Assembly (NCBI GenBank): GCA_035610835.1
Contig: CM069446.1
Location: 50,693,625-50,757,624 of the forward strand
DNA length: 64,000 nt
Source of the DNA: Ophiura sarsii
Lineage: Eukaryota > Echinodermata > Ophiuroidea > Amphilepidida > Ophiuridae
Direction: 5' to 3'
Positions within the stretch are counted from its first letter, which is position 1. Each line of letters opens with the position of its first letter. A program made the translations under genes and the position numbers. This document shows positions 26,001 through 39,277 of the stretch, piece by piece. Under the pieces are notes generated by a model. It was not told the DNA's origin and made no database searches. It saw only the letters and a program-made list of their open reading frames with translations.

Positions 26001-29000
26001 AACAACAACAAACACGCTTATTTTGATTTCCCATCATTCCTCTTTATCACAGCTTGACAACTGCGCTCAGTCAGCTTGCATCACCAAGGATATCTGTCTC
26101 CAAGTGTTTGAGAGAGACGCTAGAATAAGTCCAGCGAGATCTTTACGTAGTCTATTCACAGGAGGGTACTACAAGGATATGGATTGGTAAGTGTTTGGGA
26201 GTACCTCTACAATTGTCTCAGCCTGATAATTATGTGGTGTATTCACTGGTAAGTGTTTGATGCTAAAATAAGTCCAGCAAGATTATTCCAGAATGTTAAA
26301 ATGCAACTTGATGGTTGTGATGCAGCTGGTCAGATATCATCCATGTGATGCCCATGTGATGCCTAAGTAGAAGCCATGTGACACCCATGTGATGCCCAAG
26401 TAGAAGCCATGTGACACTCATGTGATGCCCATGTAGAAGCCATGTGACACCCATGTGATGCCCAAGTGGAAGCCATGCGACACCAATATGACAAACATGT
26501 GAAACCCTTGTGTGGTATTTCACTGGAAAGGGGCAACTTTGAAGAGCAATATCTGAATGTCCACAGTGCATCGTGCTCTTGGTTTTTGCTGGAGTGGGTC
26601 AATATATAAATGTACACAAAGATACCAATAACTTTGGCTCTAGCAGGATTTGAACCCACAATATTTGTCATTCCTATTGTGGAAGTTACATTTATTGTCC
26701 TCATCAATGAAATTTCCATTCACATCTAGTAACCAACTATCTTAAATACCATTTTCATAATCCTTTCGTTTCTGTTTCTCTTTCAATTACAGTAACCGTG
26801 TAACCGGTGTTTACGAGTTGGCCATGCGCCGTTCCGCAGAGGCTCTTAGCCCAGGTAAGTCTCGGCCTGTATTAGCTCTAGCTGGTCATATAGATGCCAG
26901 TTGTACTGCGCTTTAATCTTGTAGTCTGCTCTAGAATTGCTCAAGACTTTTCCTGCCTTCACTCGCCTATTATACAGAGTTGTCAAAAAACACTGGGACA
27001 CTTTTTTTTGGCTGGAATTCTCAAAAGTTGTGATGACATCTTGATAATCTTTTTACATATTATCAACCTGCAATATCCTGGTCATAAATAGTGAGAAAAA
27101 AGAGCTATAATTAACACTTTCCATGCGGTAGACGACATTCTGAAATTTCACAAAATGTTTAAAAATGTCAAAATTATTGAATTACATCACCATATTTGGA
27201 AAAACCATGAATAATGCATTGAAATGAGTACATAGTATTGGTTCAGTAATTTTCAGGAAAACTTGTTTTTTGTATAATGGTAAAACTAATTGGCATGGAA
27301 AGTGTTAAGAAAGAGTAGCCATTTAAAGAAAAGCTGTTAAAAATGGTTTATTCACACGAAAATCTATGGCGGTCATGCAATATTGCTCATCTTCGTTCAC
27401 AAAGTGCTATTCAATGGTATAATACTTCATTGTCTTGCCTTTGGAAAAACTGCTTTATGGATGGCTGTTTTTCATTGATTGAGTTAAATTTTCAACACCC
27501 TTCACACCATTGTGTTCAAAAATTTACTGTTCTTAAAGAATCTATAAATGCACCCCAATTTTGAGAAAACTACCTCTAAAAAGTATCTTTGTGTTTTTTT
27601 ACCACTCTGTATCATCTCTTTGGATGCTTACTGTAAACATGGACATTATTGTGCTACCTTTAGATTCCCACACAGCCATTTTATTATGTCCATCACCATA
27701 GTTACTTTGCTGCCAGTCAGTGCCTGTACATGTATGGTCTTCTTAGTACCTACATAGGAACTGTTCAGTACCTGATGTGCGATACAACAAAAGTAGTCGC
27801 ATAGTAGCAGAGTTAATGGTACTGAGCAGCTACTTTGGCGAGGTACCCCACTAGTATTTTAACACTTTCCATGAGGCAGTCGTCTACAGACGACAGTTCC
27901 AAAATTTCTTGTTTTGAATCTGATTACCAAATTTGTAATCACCATGAGAAATGCATTAAATAAGGCCAAACAAAATAAATGGTTCGTCTCAAAGCTTGCG
28001 CGCGCATTGGTTTTGAAATGCCAAAATACCGCGTCTGAAATGCAGAAAATTGTAAAATCATTTTTTTTTTCCATACAAATTTTTAATTCGAGTTTTTATT
28101 AAAAATATCGGCAGATTTTCCTCTTCTCAAACTTTTACATGACTCAGTTCTTCAAAAAACGCTGCACAATTGTTCGTATACACAACTACATCACAATATT
28201 CATTTCAAATAGAAAAAACAAATATCAGAAAGTGTCAACGGTTGCAAATAGTAAGAGTAAAAATTGCAACACAAATAAAAAAAATGTAAAAAAAAAAAAA
28301 ATGTAAGACAAAAAACAGCGCGCGTCGCCCGATGTTGAAGCCTTCGCAAGCTTTGAGACAAACTTTTTTTTTTGTTTGGCCTAAGTATAAACATGCCTAG
28401 TATTGGTTCAGTAATTGTTGAGATAAAACTTTGAATGTTGGGAAAGGTTTCTGAAAACTATGTTTTGTATATGGTTAAACTAATAGCCATGTGGAAAGTG
28501 TTAACAGGTCCGATATGAATAGTGGGCAAGCAGTACTCGTACACGTACTTGCAGTGGAGAAACCATCATGGGGCATAATGGAAAATTTAGAAATTTGTTC
28601 CAATTCTTTACTGGTATTAATGTGTATTTTATGTGTATTTTATGTGTCAAACGTGTTTGCCGCACATAAACAGAAGAGAACAATGGGTTTAACTACACAT
28701 AAACGCACATAAAATAGCCACTTCATTATGAGAGGCTTAGGGCAGAGGATTAGCAATTATGTGTAAACCTGTGTATTTATGGGGTATCATGTGTATTTAT
28801 GTGTTTCTAGTGGTAAATTGTTTCAATTTGCCCAGTACAATACACATGAGATACACATAAAATACACATGACATACGCACAATATTATGTTCTCTTAACA
28901 CATAAGGTACACATGAAATATTTTATGTGTTCAAAATTTTCCATTGCTCAGAAAGACTAAAGATATTACACCGTGAAAAATTACATGTGCAAACATGACC

Positions 29001-32000
29001 ATGTTTACAGTATTTTTAGCTCCTCTTAGCTCGCCAATAAAACGATCCTGTTGCTATTGCTAGACGTACAGTTTCATCAATTCCTTTTGCAACTGTTGCG
29101 CTCAAACCACTCAAAATAGCTTTATTTTTTGCAAATTTTGCAATTTTCTATTTTTAATTTTTTACATTGACTCTTTGCAAAACAATATTCAGTTGCATTT
29201 TGGGTAAAATCTACCCGGCTGATACTGCTTCTTAATTTACATCTTTCTTGGGTCATTGACTGACCCTTCAGCCTTCTAGCTTGCTTTTAGTGCTATTGCA
29301 TTTCAGGAAATAGCCTTGTTTCGTACAAGCATTTTGATTAGATATTACTCTACAACTTTGAGTTTAATTATATCAAATATTGCTTGTCTAAAAATAATCT
29401 GTCCTTCTTTTAAAAATAAAAAAATCAAGGTTTAACATTTGTTCAAAAATTGAGGCAGGCCCCATCTAATATGATTGATTTTAAATTTATGCTGATATAC
29501 AGCAATTCCTGTCATCGCTTAAATAACCCCCTCCCACCAGATTCTAGCTTTTAAGTACAAATTGTCTTGTAACATCGTGCCTAAGTGTTTATGTCAAATG
29601 TAGAAGTAGAAATCACACACAAATAACCATTTCAATCTCGCCACGTCAGACGTACGTTGTGTCTTCAGCATCATCAAATTTTCGCACATCCATCAAAATT
29701 TCCGTGCGATATGTTATTTTACTCCAACTTTTATTTCTATCAAACACAAATTATACTTCTAATCATTACGAAGGTTTTAAGGTTCACATGTTTAAATATA
29801 CACATGGTTATAAGATTATATTAAGTGGTTTAGTTTTTTTACTTGCAAAATTTGAAACCGAATAAAATTGATGATGGGGAAGGAGTCTTTTGGATTAATT
29901 TAAATGTGACAACAGGATTCTAGAATAAACATATGTATCCATTTTTAAATGTGACAAAAAATAGACAAATAAATCAGGGACATGGCCCAAATTGGGTCAG
30001 TCTTCCTAGTGCCCCATACCATAAGTTTGCCACGGTATGGTCCATTTTAATGTAGAAAACAATTGTATAAAACCCAAAACATATTGATTTAATTTATATT
30101 GCAACAAATTGTAAAATTAGTCTTGTGGTAATATTATTGTAAATAGAACCTATCAATTTTGATTGTGGCAAATTATTTTAAAAGAGGTGTTCTGACCCAT
30201 TTTAAAGTGTGAGGCAGTTACCACCCCTGTAGTAACCCCCCTTCCTCTTACTCCTCACCCCATACTATCTATTTCTCTTCTCTATACACTGTCATGTGTC
30301 TGAATGTTTTGACATTTTAAAAAACAAAAACTACAACAACTGATCATTTTGTTGTTGATTTTTTTCCTTTGATTATTGAGAGACGCATTCATTTAAAAGT
30401 TGTATGATTTTGATATATGAGTATCTCTTGTCTATAGATCACATAGCAGCCCTTTTATGGCAAAAGCATGTATCTTATATGTACTTTCCTAATGATATAC
30501 CCTCCTTTTAACATGGATTGTGTTGACTTGGTTCAATAACCCTCACTTAGGAAAAGGTTGCAACTTGTAAAGACAATAAAAGTAATATACTGCCTTTTAC
30601 TACTACTTGATTTACGGAGAAAAAAGCTAACTTTGATCATGTTAAAAGGAAGTATACTGTTAGAAAACTACATATAAGATACATTCTTTTGCCATAAAAG
30701 GGCTCATAGGCACTCATTTGCATGGGATAGTCATAAATGATATGATATGTCATGTAGTTGTAGACCTTAAATGTCTTATGTGGATTGTTGTAGAATAGTA
30801 GAATAGATGTCTCGAATTATAGTGTTTGTAGATGTACAATCATTTTGGTTTTGAAAATTGATAGATAGATAATCTTGATTTCATGTAGCATTAAGTTATT
30901 TAGCAGATGAGATGTGTTGTTCTAGTGACAGAATGAGTTCAACTAGGTTTAGTTCTGGGATTTTAAGGTCTGATAGTTCCCTCTGGATTTTGGTTGGAAA
31001 AAATCTAAAACCTACCAAAATTAATGAGTCCTTCTCAGTCAACTGAATCTAGTTAACTATATAAAATTGTGAGATAGGCTTTTAAACTCGTTAAATTCTT
31101 AACCTTGTTAACTAGCTTTTAACTAGCTTTTAAACCTGTTAACTCTTAACCTAGTTAACTATGACAGGTTATATCCCCTAAACGCTACATAACATTTAAA
31201 TTCCAAGTTTAGTCCTCATTTGAAAAAACGGGTAAAGGGTTTTCCAAGATCCATCTTATAGTATTCAAATGTTCATAAATATAGTTTTTAGTGGGCGAAG
31301 TGTCAAAATGTGAATGTTCATTCACATTCAACACATAATGTACGAATATTGATTGAAAATGAAGTTTGTAGATGTTTAATTGAGATGAGAATTGAGCAAA
31401 CCAATATTGCACCATCCCTTATGGCACATACTTGTTTCACTTTTATTTACCAACAATACATAATTCAATAATTATAGGTGCAGACATTTAGCGGGCTGAC
31501 CAAAATCAGAGCAGAGCTCGCAAATACATTTGTGACCCAACACAAGTAAATGAGGCACAATGCGGGAAATATGAATATCAAGATATTGATATCATGTTAA
31601 TGTGTTTGTAGTTAAGGGACATTTTAGTGTCAATGTTATTTCACATTCCTAACCAAAGTTACTGATTTTTGAAAATCTCTTAGGTGTAAAACATCAAATA
31701 TAAATTGTCAAGTTAAGGATGTTTAAAGTTTTGGTTGTATTAACAAATCAATGAAGTAAATGAAAGTTTAATCCCTCAAATTGTAGTTTAACTCTCTATT
31801 TTCAAGAATTTGAGTCTTTTGTTGGATAAAAGAAGACCATAAATACAACTTTCTATGAGTTTGACTTATTTATATGACCATGTCCCACATTTGTGCTCTT
31901 AAATCATATTAGCTTCTGCCGCATTGTGCCTCATGTTGGGTCACATTTGGTTTGGGAGTGGGTCACATCTCATCCATGTGATACTCATGTGAAACCTATA

Positions 32001-35000
32001 CGATATCCATACAAAACCCATGTGATGAAACTAATATCTGCCATGAACAAACACCTCAGCTGTGTCAAAGTAGGCATTCTCTGAATAGTCTCTCATTTGG
32101 TGTCAGGTGTGGGATTCTCATCGAAGATTAACAGGATCCTTTGTTATTTAGTGGAGATATTACCAGGAACTGGCATACATTTATCTTAGCATCAAGCAAG
32201 GCATCCCCAACAAATTTTTCCATAACTATTTCGATAGTTTTTTTAATTTTATTTATTTATTTTTAGCTAATTTTAGGTGTGTTTTTTAATTGTTTTTAGA
32301 CATTTTAACCCATGTTTTGTTGACATTTAAAACATGTTGTCATTGAAAAGTATTAATGATGTGTTGTCCACATGAGATTTGAAACTAGGTTTTAATATCT
32401 GATTTATATTTCTAGTTGGTTTAAATTTATAGTCCTGCTTTCAAAACCAACTGTCAAATGCATTGTCTTCCTTAGTTGACATTAGGGGGGGGGTTCTTGA
32501 CTTTTCCAAGTAAGTAAATATTTTTAATATTGATTTGTTTTGATATGAAATACATTATATTTACAGGTTTATTAAGTGCCACAGAGATTAACAACAAATC
32601 CAGCTAACATGTTGTAGATTTAATGCCGAGTCAATATCGTAACTTTGTGTAATGGTTGTCATTTGGTTGGTTATGAAAGGGTTTTTTGATGTCAGGGGTT
32701 GGTTTAACATTTTTATAACATTATTTATTGATAGGGATGTTTTAACGATACTACCACCTTAACCCTAACCTGACCAGCTTGTTTTTAACAAAAACAGGAT
32801 TTAAGAGAAATTTGAACAAATAAATCGCCACTCCCTGACCGGGAATCGATCCAGGGACCTTCTGCACATCAAGTGCCGGCCCGCATAGGCAAGCTACAGC
32901 TACCAGCTTCACGTTCTCGCTGTATATTGCGCTTACTATGTAGGCTCGGTCAATTTCGTCATGGAAAATCGTCCATGCATGCGCTGGGTCATGGTATTTG
33001 GTAGTGTTAAGGTTATACCAACCCTTGACGTAAAAAACCCCGTTCATTTCCAACCAGGTGACAATCATACAACGTTCCGAAATTGTATTTACGTCAAATA
33101 TTATAGGATGTGCCCGTCGGGAAAGATCTTATCTAGTGTTTTTTGTTGTTTATGTAAATCATCCATAATTTAAGTTCAAAATACGCATTTGGAGACTTAC
33201 AAACTGTAAACATAATTAATATTCAGAGAATGTTGTGTATAATGTATAAAACAACTATAAGGTTTTGACGGTCTGCTTCCTAGGCTTGCAAAGGATTGTG
33301 GGGAAAACTGATGATATTAATATAATTTTTGTTTTATATTCTTAATTCTTTGTCGATAATGTAAATCTGATTAGGCTTAATAGAAACAATCAGCTCTTTA
33401 AAAAATGCTATGCTATCACAGGAAATTACCCACAATGCTTTGCAATTGACCTTGAAAGCAGGTCGGCAAATACATCGGTTCACTCGATCTAATTCTTTCT
33501 CTAAATTTTCTTCTGCCACTATTTTTAACTATTTTACCATGCCTTACTGAAACTGAACGAACGGTAGGCAAATCGTTCAGTATTCACGACCTGCGGGATC
33601 TCCTCGAATCCACGTCCCCTATCGTTGACACGCCACATACGAGTGGTAAGCTTTGAAATGGCAAGAGGGCGCCCGATTCCTCGCAAACCGAATAGAGGGG
33701 AGAGCCAAGAGTCAAAAGTCTGATTGTCAAAGCAGAGTGTTATTATATCCCACAATGCTTTGCGGCTGCTGCTATTAATTACCATAATTAAAAGCTACAC
33801 AAAATGCGCTTGCAATGTTTCAAAAATTGAAACAAAACACCACTGTCTCGCTAACATCACTTTAATTTGTATTAAATATTTTAAAAAAAAAGACTATTTA
33901 CATTGTCATTTTGTGCAATATATGCCGTTTCCTTTGCCTATTGTCCATCGCCATCGGACTATATCCGGTCCACATTAGATCTCCTCTTGCATGCCTAAAG
34001 CTACTGTACTGGGGTTGTTTTTTCCCAAATCATGAGGTATCATTTATCATGGAATCTGTCATCATACAATTCATTCATGTTTTCTTTTGCTATTATTTAA
34101 CATGACTATTATTTTGAATCTGTAACCAGTAACAGGTTTTTCAATATAATTTTCACAGCTCATAATTACTAACAGCTTATAGCTATATACCTCAGAAATA
34201 ATATGATGGAGACTTTTCATAGTATAATTGGATGGCAGGATAAATTATGTTGAAATGACATCAGTGTTAAACCAATGAAAGTCAATTTTGTATGTGATGT
34301 TATACAAAATGTGTCATAGAAGTTCACAATTGTAGACAAAATCTACAAGATCAAAAGGTAGAAAAACATCTACCAAAATGTTCTGGAAATTCATGTTAAT
34401 TCCATCTTCATTGAGTGTTGGTTGGATCCATGCGAATGTGATCGATTTTCATATTTCTAAAAACACTGACCACCATCATTTGTCAGTAATGCAATACAGT
34501 GTTCTTAACCCCTGAACCTGGCTTATTAATTATGTGCATCAGATAAAATTCCTCAAATGTTCACATTTAATGAAAGGATATATTAACCTTTTTTTTAAAA
34601 CCCCCAAAAATTATTAGAAAATGTAATTCGTGAAACTTTTTTCCCCCTTTTAGATTCAGTAGCTATTCCGTAGCCTCCCAATCCCAGCTCTTTTCCCCCG
34701 TTAAAAATTTGGTGAACAAATATTTAACCCAAAGTAAATACAGCCCGGTATAAAAAAGAGTTCTTAGGGGGGACCAGTGAAGGCACAGTCCTACCCCCCC
34801 CCCCCTGCCCCATCTTTCCTCTCTTCTTTTCACAACTTCTGCATAAAAATAACACAATTTACAAATTCTTATGTATCATATCATTAATACCAGCACAATT
34901 TCAAATCTATAATTATATATCTATATTTAACATTAGCATGGAATTATGACACGGCATGTTTTTACTTTTTTTACTTCATATCACGTATCTTGCCAATTTG

Positions 35001-38000
35001 CTTGGTGTCTCAATACAGTCGTAGGTAGGTCATCGATGATTTTCCGAGTCTTTATTTTTAAAATCTTTTATGTATGTACGCGCATGGTGACCATACAACC
35101 CCAAATTGCAACATTTTTGTTTGCGTTCATTAATTTTCATTTCATTTTTATTGGTAGAACTGTCAGGTTTGCCCAAATCAAAATGTGAATATGTTTTACT
35201 TTTGGAAACACTATTTAAAGTTACAGAGGTATGAGGATTTTTACCTTCTTGAGTTGTTTTGAACTGCTACCAGTTTTTACGACATTTCTGATTGGTCCAA
35301 TGCACAAGAGTATGGTAATTTTACCCAATCAAACAAACCTTTAGAGGTATGGCGTTAATAGTGTGCATCCGGCTTCAGAAACCCTACAAAAATATACGAT
35401 TCACATACAAAGCGCAGTGTCTCCTCAAATGCACACTAAGGGCATTGGCATGTCCAGGGGGGGGGGGGGGGGGGGAGGGAGGGGGGGGGGGGGGCAGGGG
35501 GGGGGGGGGGGGTAGATGCCCGGTTTTGAAGTTGTAAAATCAACCTAATTTGGCCCCCAGTCCATCATGCCTCTATAGTTTAATCAGTTCTAAATTGGCA
35601 AAGCCTGCTAACAGCAGTGAATGAATACAGAAGGACAGGAGCGCCCAAGAAGGCAACATGTGCATCATATGCGTGAGGCGTGCATGCTACCAAAAATCGC
35701 GCGCATGTGGCTATTATCTCGCGCGTATGCTTGGATTACTTTAGCGCCCGAATATTTCTCGCCAATTAGGAGCTGATCAAACTATAGGTAAATTTGTCCC
35801 AGCATATTCTGGGCAAGACCCTGAAGAGATAGGAAATAAGACACAAATCTTACATGCTTATATTATACGCAATCCACCTTTACTGTTACAATGTAATATG
35901 TGCATTATTCAGTGCGAAATATCAAAACTTGATTGCAGAACCTGACAGTTTTAACCAATATTTGTCATATTTTTATTTATGCAAAACTTGTTTTTTTTGT
36001 TCAAATTTTTGTCAAATTTTTGCGAATATTTTGTGAACACATTTGAAGAAAAAAACCACTTTGATCAGTGACCTTGTGAACAAAATAAAGTGTCCCCGAC
36101 AAATTTGTGTCGTCTGCTATCAATTTGAACTATCGTATTATCATGCTCAGAGGCTCCGTCCAGTGACCCGTGTTGTTGCAAATGGACTGTACAAATTTCA
36201 TAGGGATCTGGGTACTATGTGAAATTTATCATTATTATCATGCTCAGAGGCTCCGTCCAGTGACCCGTGTGGATGCAAAGTGACTGATACAAATTACATA
36301 GGGATCTGGGTACTATGTGAAATATATCATATTATCATGCTCAGAGGCTCCGTCCAGTGACCCGTGTGGATGCAAATGGACTGATACAAATAACATTGGG
36401 ATCTGGGTACCATACATATATGTGCAATCCCAAATAACATAGGATGTAACAGGCTTGGGAAAGCACTCCCTTGATTAATTTTTAGTTTATTTTTGGTTTA
36501 TTTTGGTAAACAAATATAGTTTCAAAAGACAACTGTTAATTTCAAATTGTATCAGTTTCAGAGGTGACCAGTTGGGCCTGTAGTACACTACGATTGTGGG
36601 ACCATTTACCCATTATAGTGAATAACAAAAGCAAACCAAATGTGATTCTTCTGATATTACATGGCTGCTGTGTGGTTCCTATAAAGTGTACATCTAGTTT
36701 GAGTAGAGGTCAAACTCTCTCAGCCAACAAGATGTCCCTCTACTGGTTCATATTGTATGCGATTTCAAATGTACACCAAAGCTAAAGTAGAGGTCAAACT
36801 CTCTAAACCACTTAGATCGACAAGACTGAGGCAACGTCTTGCTAGACGTCCTGTAACTCATGTGCGCATGCTCACACCAAATAAAGTGCGTAGTAGTTGT
36901 ACACGGTTTATTCCGTACGGGACGTCTGGCAAGATATAGCCAAGACTGATATATGCACCCTATGCGTTTCTAATCGAGTGGAAATAGAGTGTAGATCGAG
37001 TGATCTCACACAGCCAATAAGATAACTCTACTTGTATGTACCCAATCGATTAGCATACACATAAAGGTATAGAGATTTTTGCTCTTGACCCATGATATTA
37101 CTTTTTACATGTTAATTCCAAAATGTGTATATATACCAATGTTAAATGGAAGTACACCCGACTGATATGCACCCTATGCGTTTCTAATCGAGTCAAAATA
37201 GAGTGTAGAGTGATGACAAGTCGTCTGGTATATGTACCCCAACCGATTAGCATGTACTAAAAGTCCAATTATAGAGGTTATACACTCTCAACTAATGATA
37301 TCACTTGAGTATATATCACAGCAGCCCAAGCATTTATTTCATAATTATGATGATACTACAAAATATATAATAGATAGGGGCTATTCTTTTGTTCAGATCG
37401 GGCTAGGTAAACAATAAATGCTGCAGGAACGTCTACGTTTAAAAAAAACAGCCATTTTTAATGATCGCTGCAGGAACGTCTACTTTCAAAAAACAGCCAT
37501 TTTTAATGATATGGGTTGGTTGAGGAATTGAACCCGGGACTCCAGCGTGGGAGCCCTAGAGCGTGGCCACTATGCTACACTAGATTAGCGGTTTTGGCAA
37601 AGTCGTTGATAAAGATATATTTAGTATGGAGTTATTCAAGCATATCATCTCTCACACGTTGTGGATCTAAATTAAGATAATGGAGAATTAGCATTTAAAC
37701 AATGGGAACTGTTCATAGGACATCAGCCTCTTGTGGCTGCTGTTCAATCACTCCAGTATTACATGTACTTGGGCTATGAGAATTGAGCGCAAAATGTCGC
37801 AAGTTGTACGGTGGCTCCATGATTAAAATGGTTACAGGTCGAAATGATATGCGATACGGGAAGATCATCGAGGCTGCTGTGAGTATACATGTACCCAATA
37901 TTTATCTCAAATATGTATACATGGATGTTAAATGGAGGTGACCTCCCTCATATAGTGTATCCATCAGATTCTAGAATGCCCCTGGCGGTCCTATAATCGG

Positions 38001-38764
38001 CATGATTGATACCTTGCTCTCGGCATGAATATTTACAACATGGTTCATTGTGGATTCGCCTGCTACAAATGATAATATGACAGTTCAAATTATTCTGTAC
38101 TGTCAACCCCCAATCCCCCCCTCTCCCTGTTTGAATGCAGTATTCTCTATTCCTAAATCAACCCATCGACAACTATTTCTTTAACTAATCCTTTGTATTA
38201 ACCCCTCGCTTCCTTCGCTTTCATCGTAAATACAACTTGATAATGAGACCTAAAATCTGTGGATGTTGCATACAGAATTTACCCCTGTGATTTTGGTTTT
38301 GATCGTGGGTTTTGATTAATAACTAATACAAATGAGAAAACACATACATTGAAGTCAACTTTTGACTCTGTGCTACTCCCGTTTTGATCAACAGTAGATG
38401 TGGTTTTATTGCGTAATGTTTTTTATACTTTTTTAAGTGTACTGTAGTGTCGTCTGTTGTTTGTTGGTTTGTGATATCTCTTCTCCACTCATGAACACTT
38501 AGGCACGCACAGCTTTTAAGGTACATGTAGTTTAAAAACCATAACAAGAATATACAAAGACAGTCTTCTTGCTCATATTCAAACTGGTCCCCAACTTGTA
38601 TACTGTTACTTTAAATTATTAGTACACTATCGCAGTAAAAAATGAAAATAGTTTGGTTAGGCCATGAAAAACAGACCTCTCAGGTAGGGTCGGTCGGTTG
38701 GGCGTTTTGTTTTGTTTTTCTCCAAAAATGTTAAATGTGCCGCGGAATCAGAAATGTGAAAAAT

Positions 38765-38797
<33 letters not shown>

Positions 38798-39240
38798 GTG
38801 GGGGGAGGGGGGCGACAGTCATTTAAAAAAAAAAGAGGGGGGTGTTTTAATTTGGTTATTTTTAATGCAGTTTTCAAATATTTCACAATTTCAAAATTTC
38901 CAAAAAAGAATGGGTTGGTCGGGCAGTAGGACAGGGTGGTTTTTTCGTGGTTTTTTCGTGGTTTTAGTGACCAGTATTAATAGTTGGTTAGAAACCAATA
39001 AATTAGAAATATCTGTTAGTTACATATAAGAATGTGTCTAGATGGTGTATATATGCATGGTGTCTATAGGAATGCAAGCCTAATTGTCTTTTTCGAAGAT
39101 TTGTAAGTTAACATTATTTACCAGGATTAAGACAAAAGTGTTTCCAGTGGTGTTTGAAAAATGTAAATTATATTTTTGTTTTATTATAGTTGTTATCAAG
39201 TGTTTTGAAATAAAATATCAAATTTGATGACCTTATGAAG

Positions 39241-39277
<37 letters not shown>

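Noticed and set aside
26296..26719. Long minus-strand open frames with a histidine- and tryptophan-rich repeating peptide
   Set aside because: They are translations of the 11-bp DNA repeat. The period is not a multiple of three, all frames give similar repeats, and there is no initiation or splice context.
37504..37585. A functional tRNA gene on the minus strand
   Set aside because: A- and B-box sequences are present but the acceptor stem does not pair and a SINE tail follows; a truncated second copy exists.
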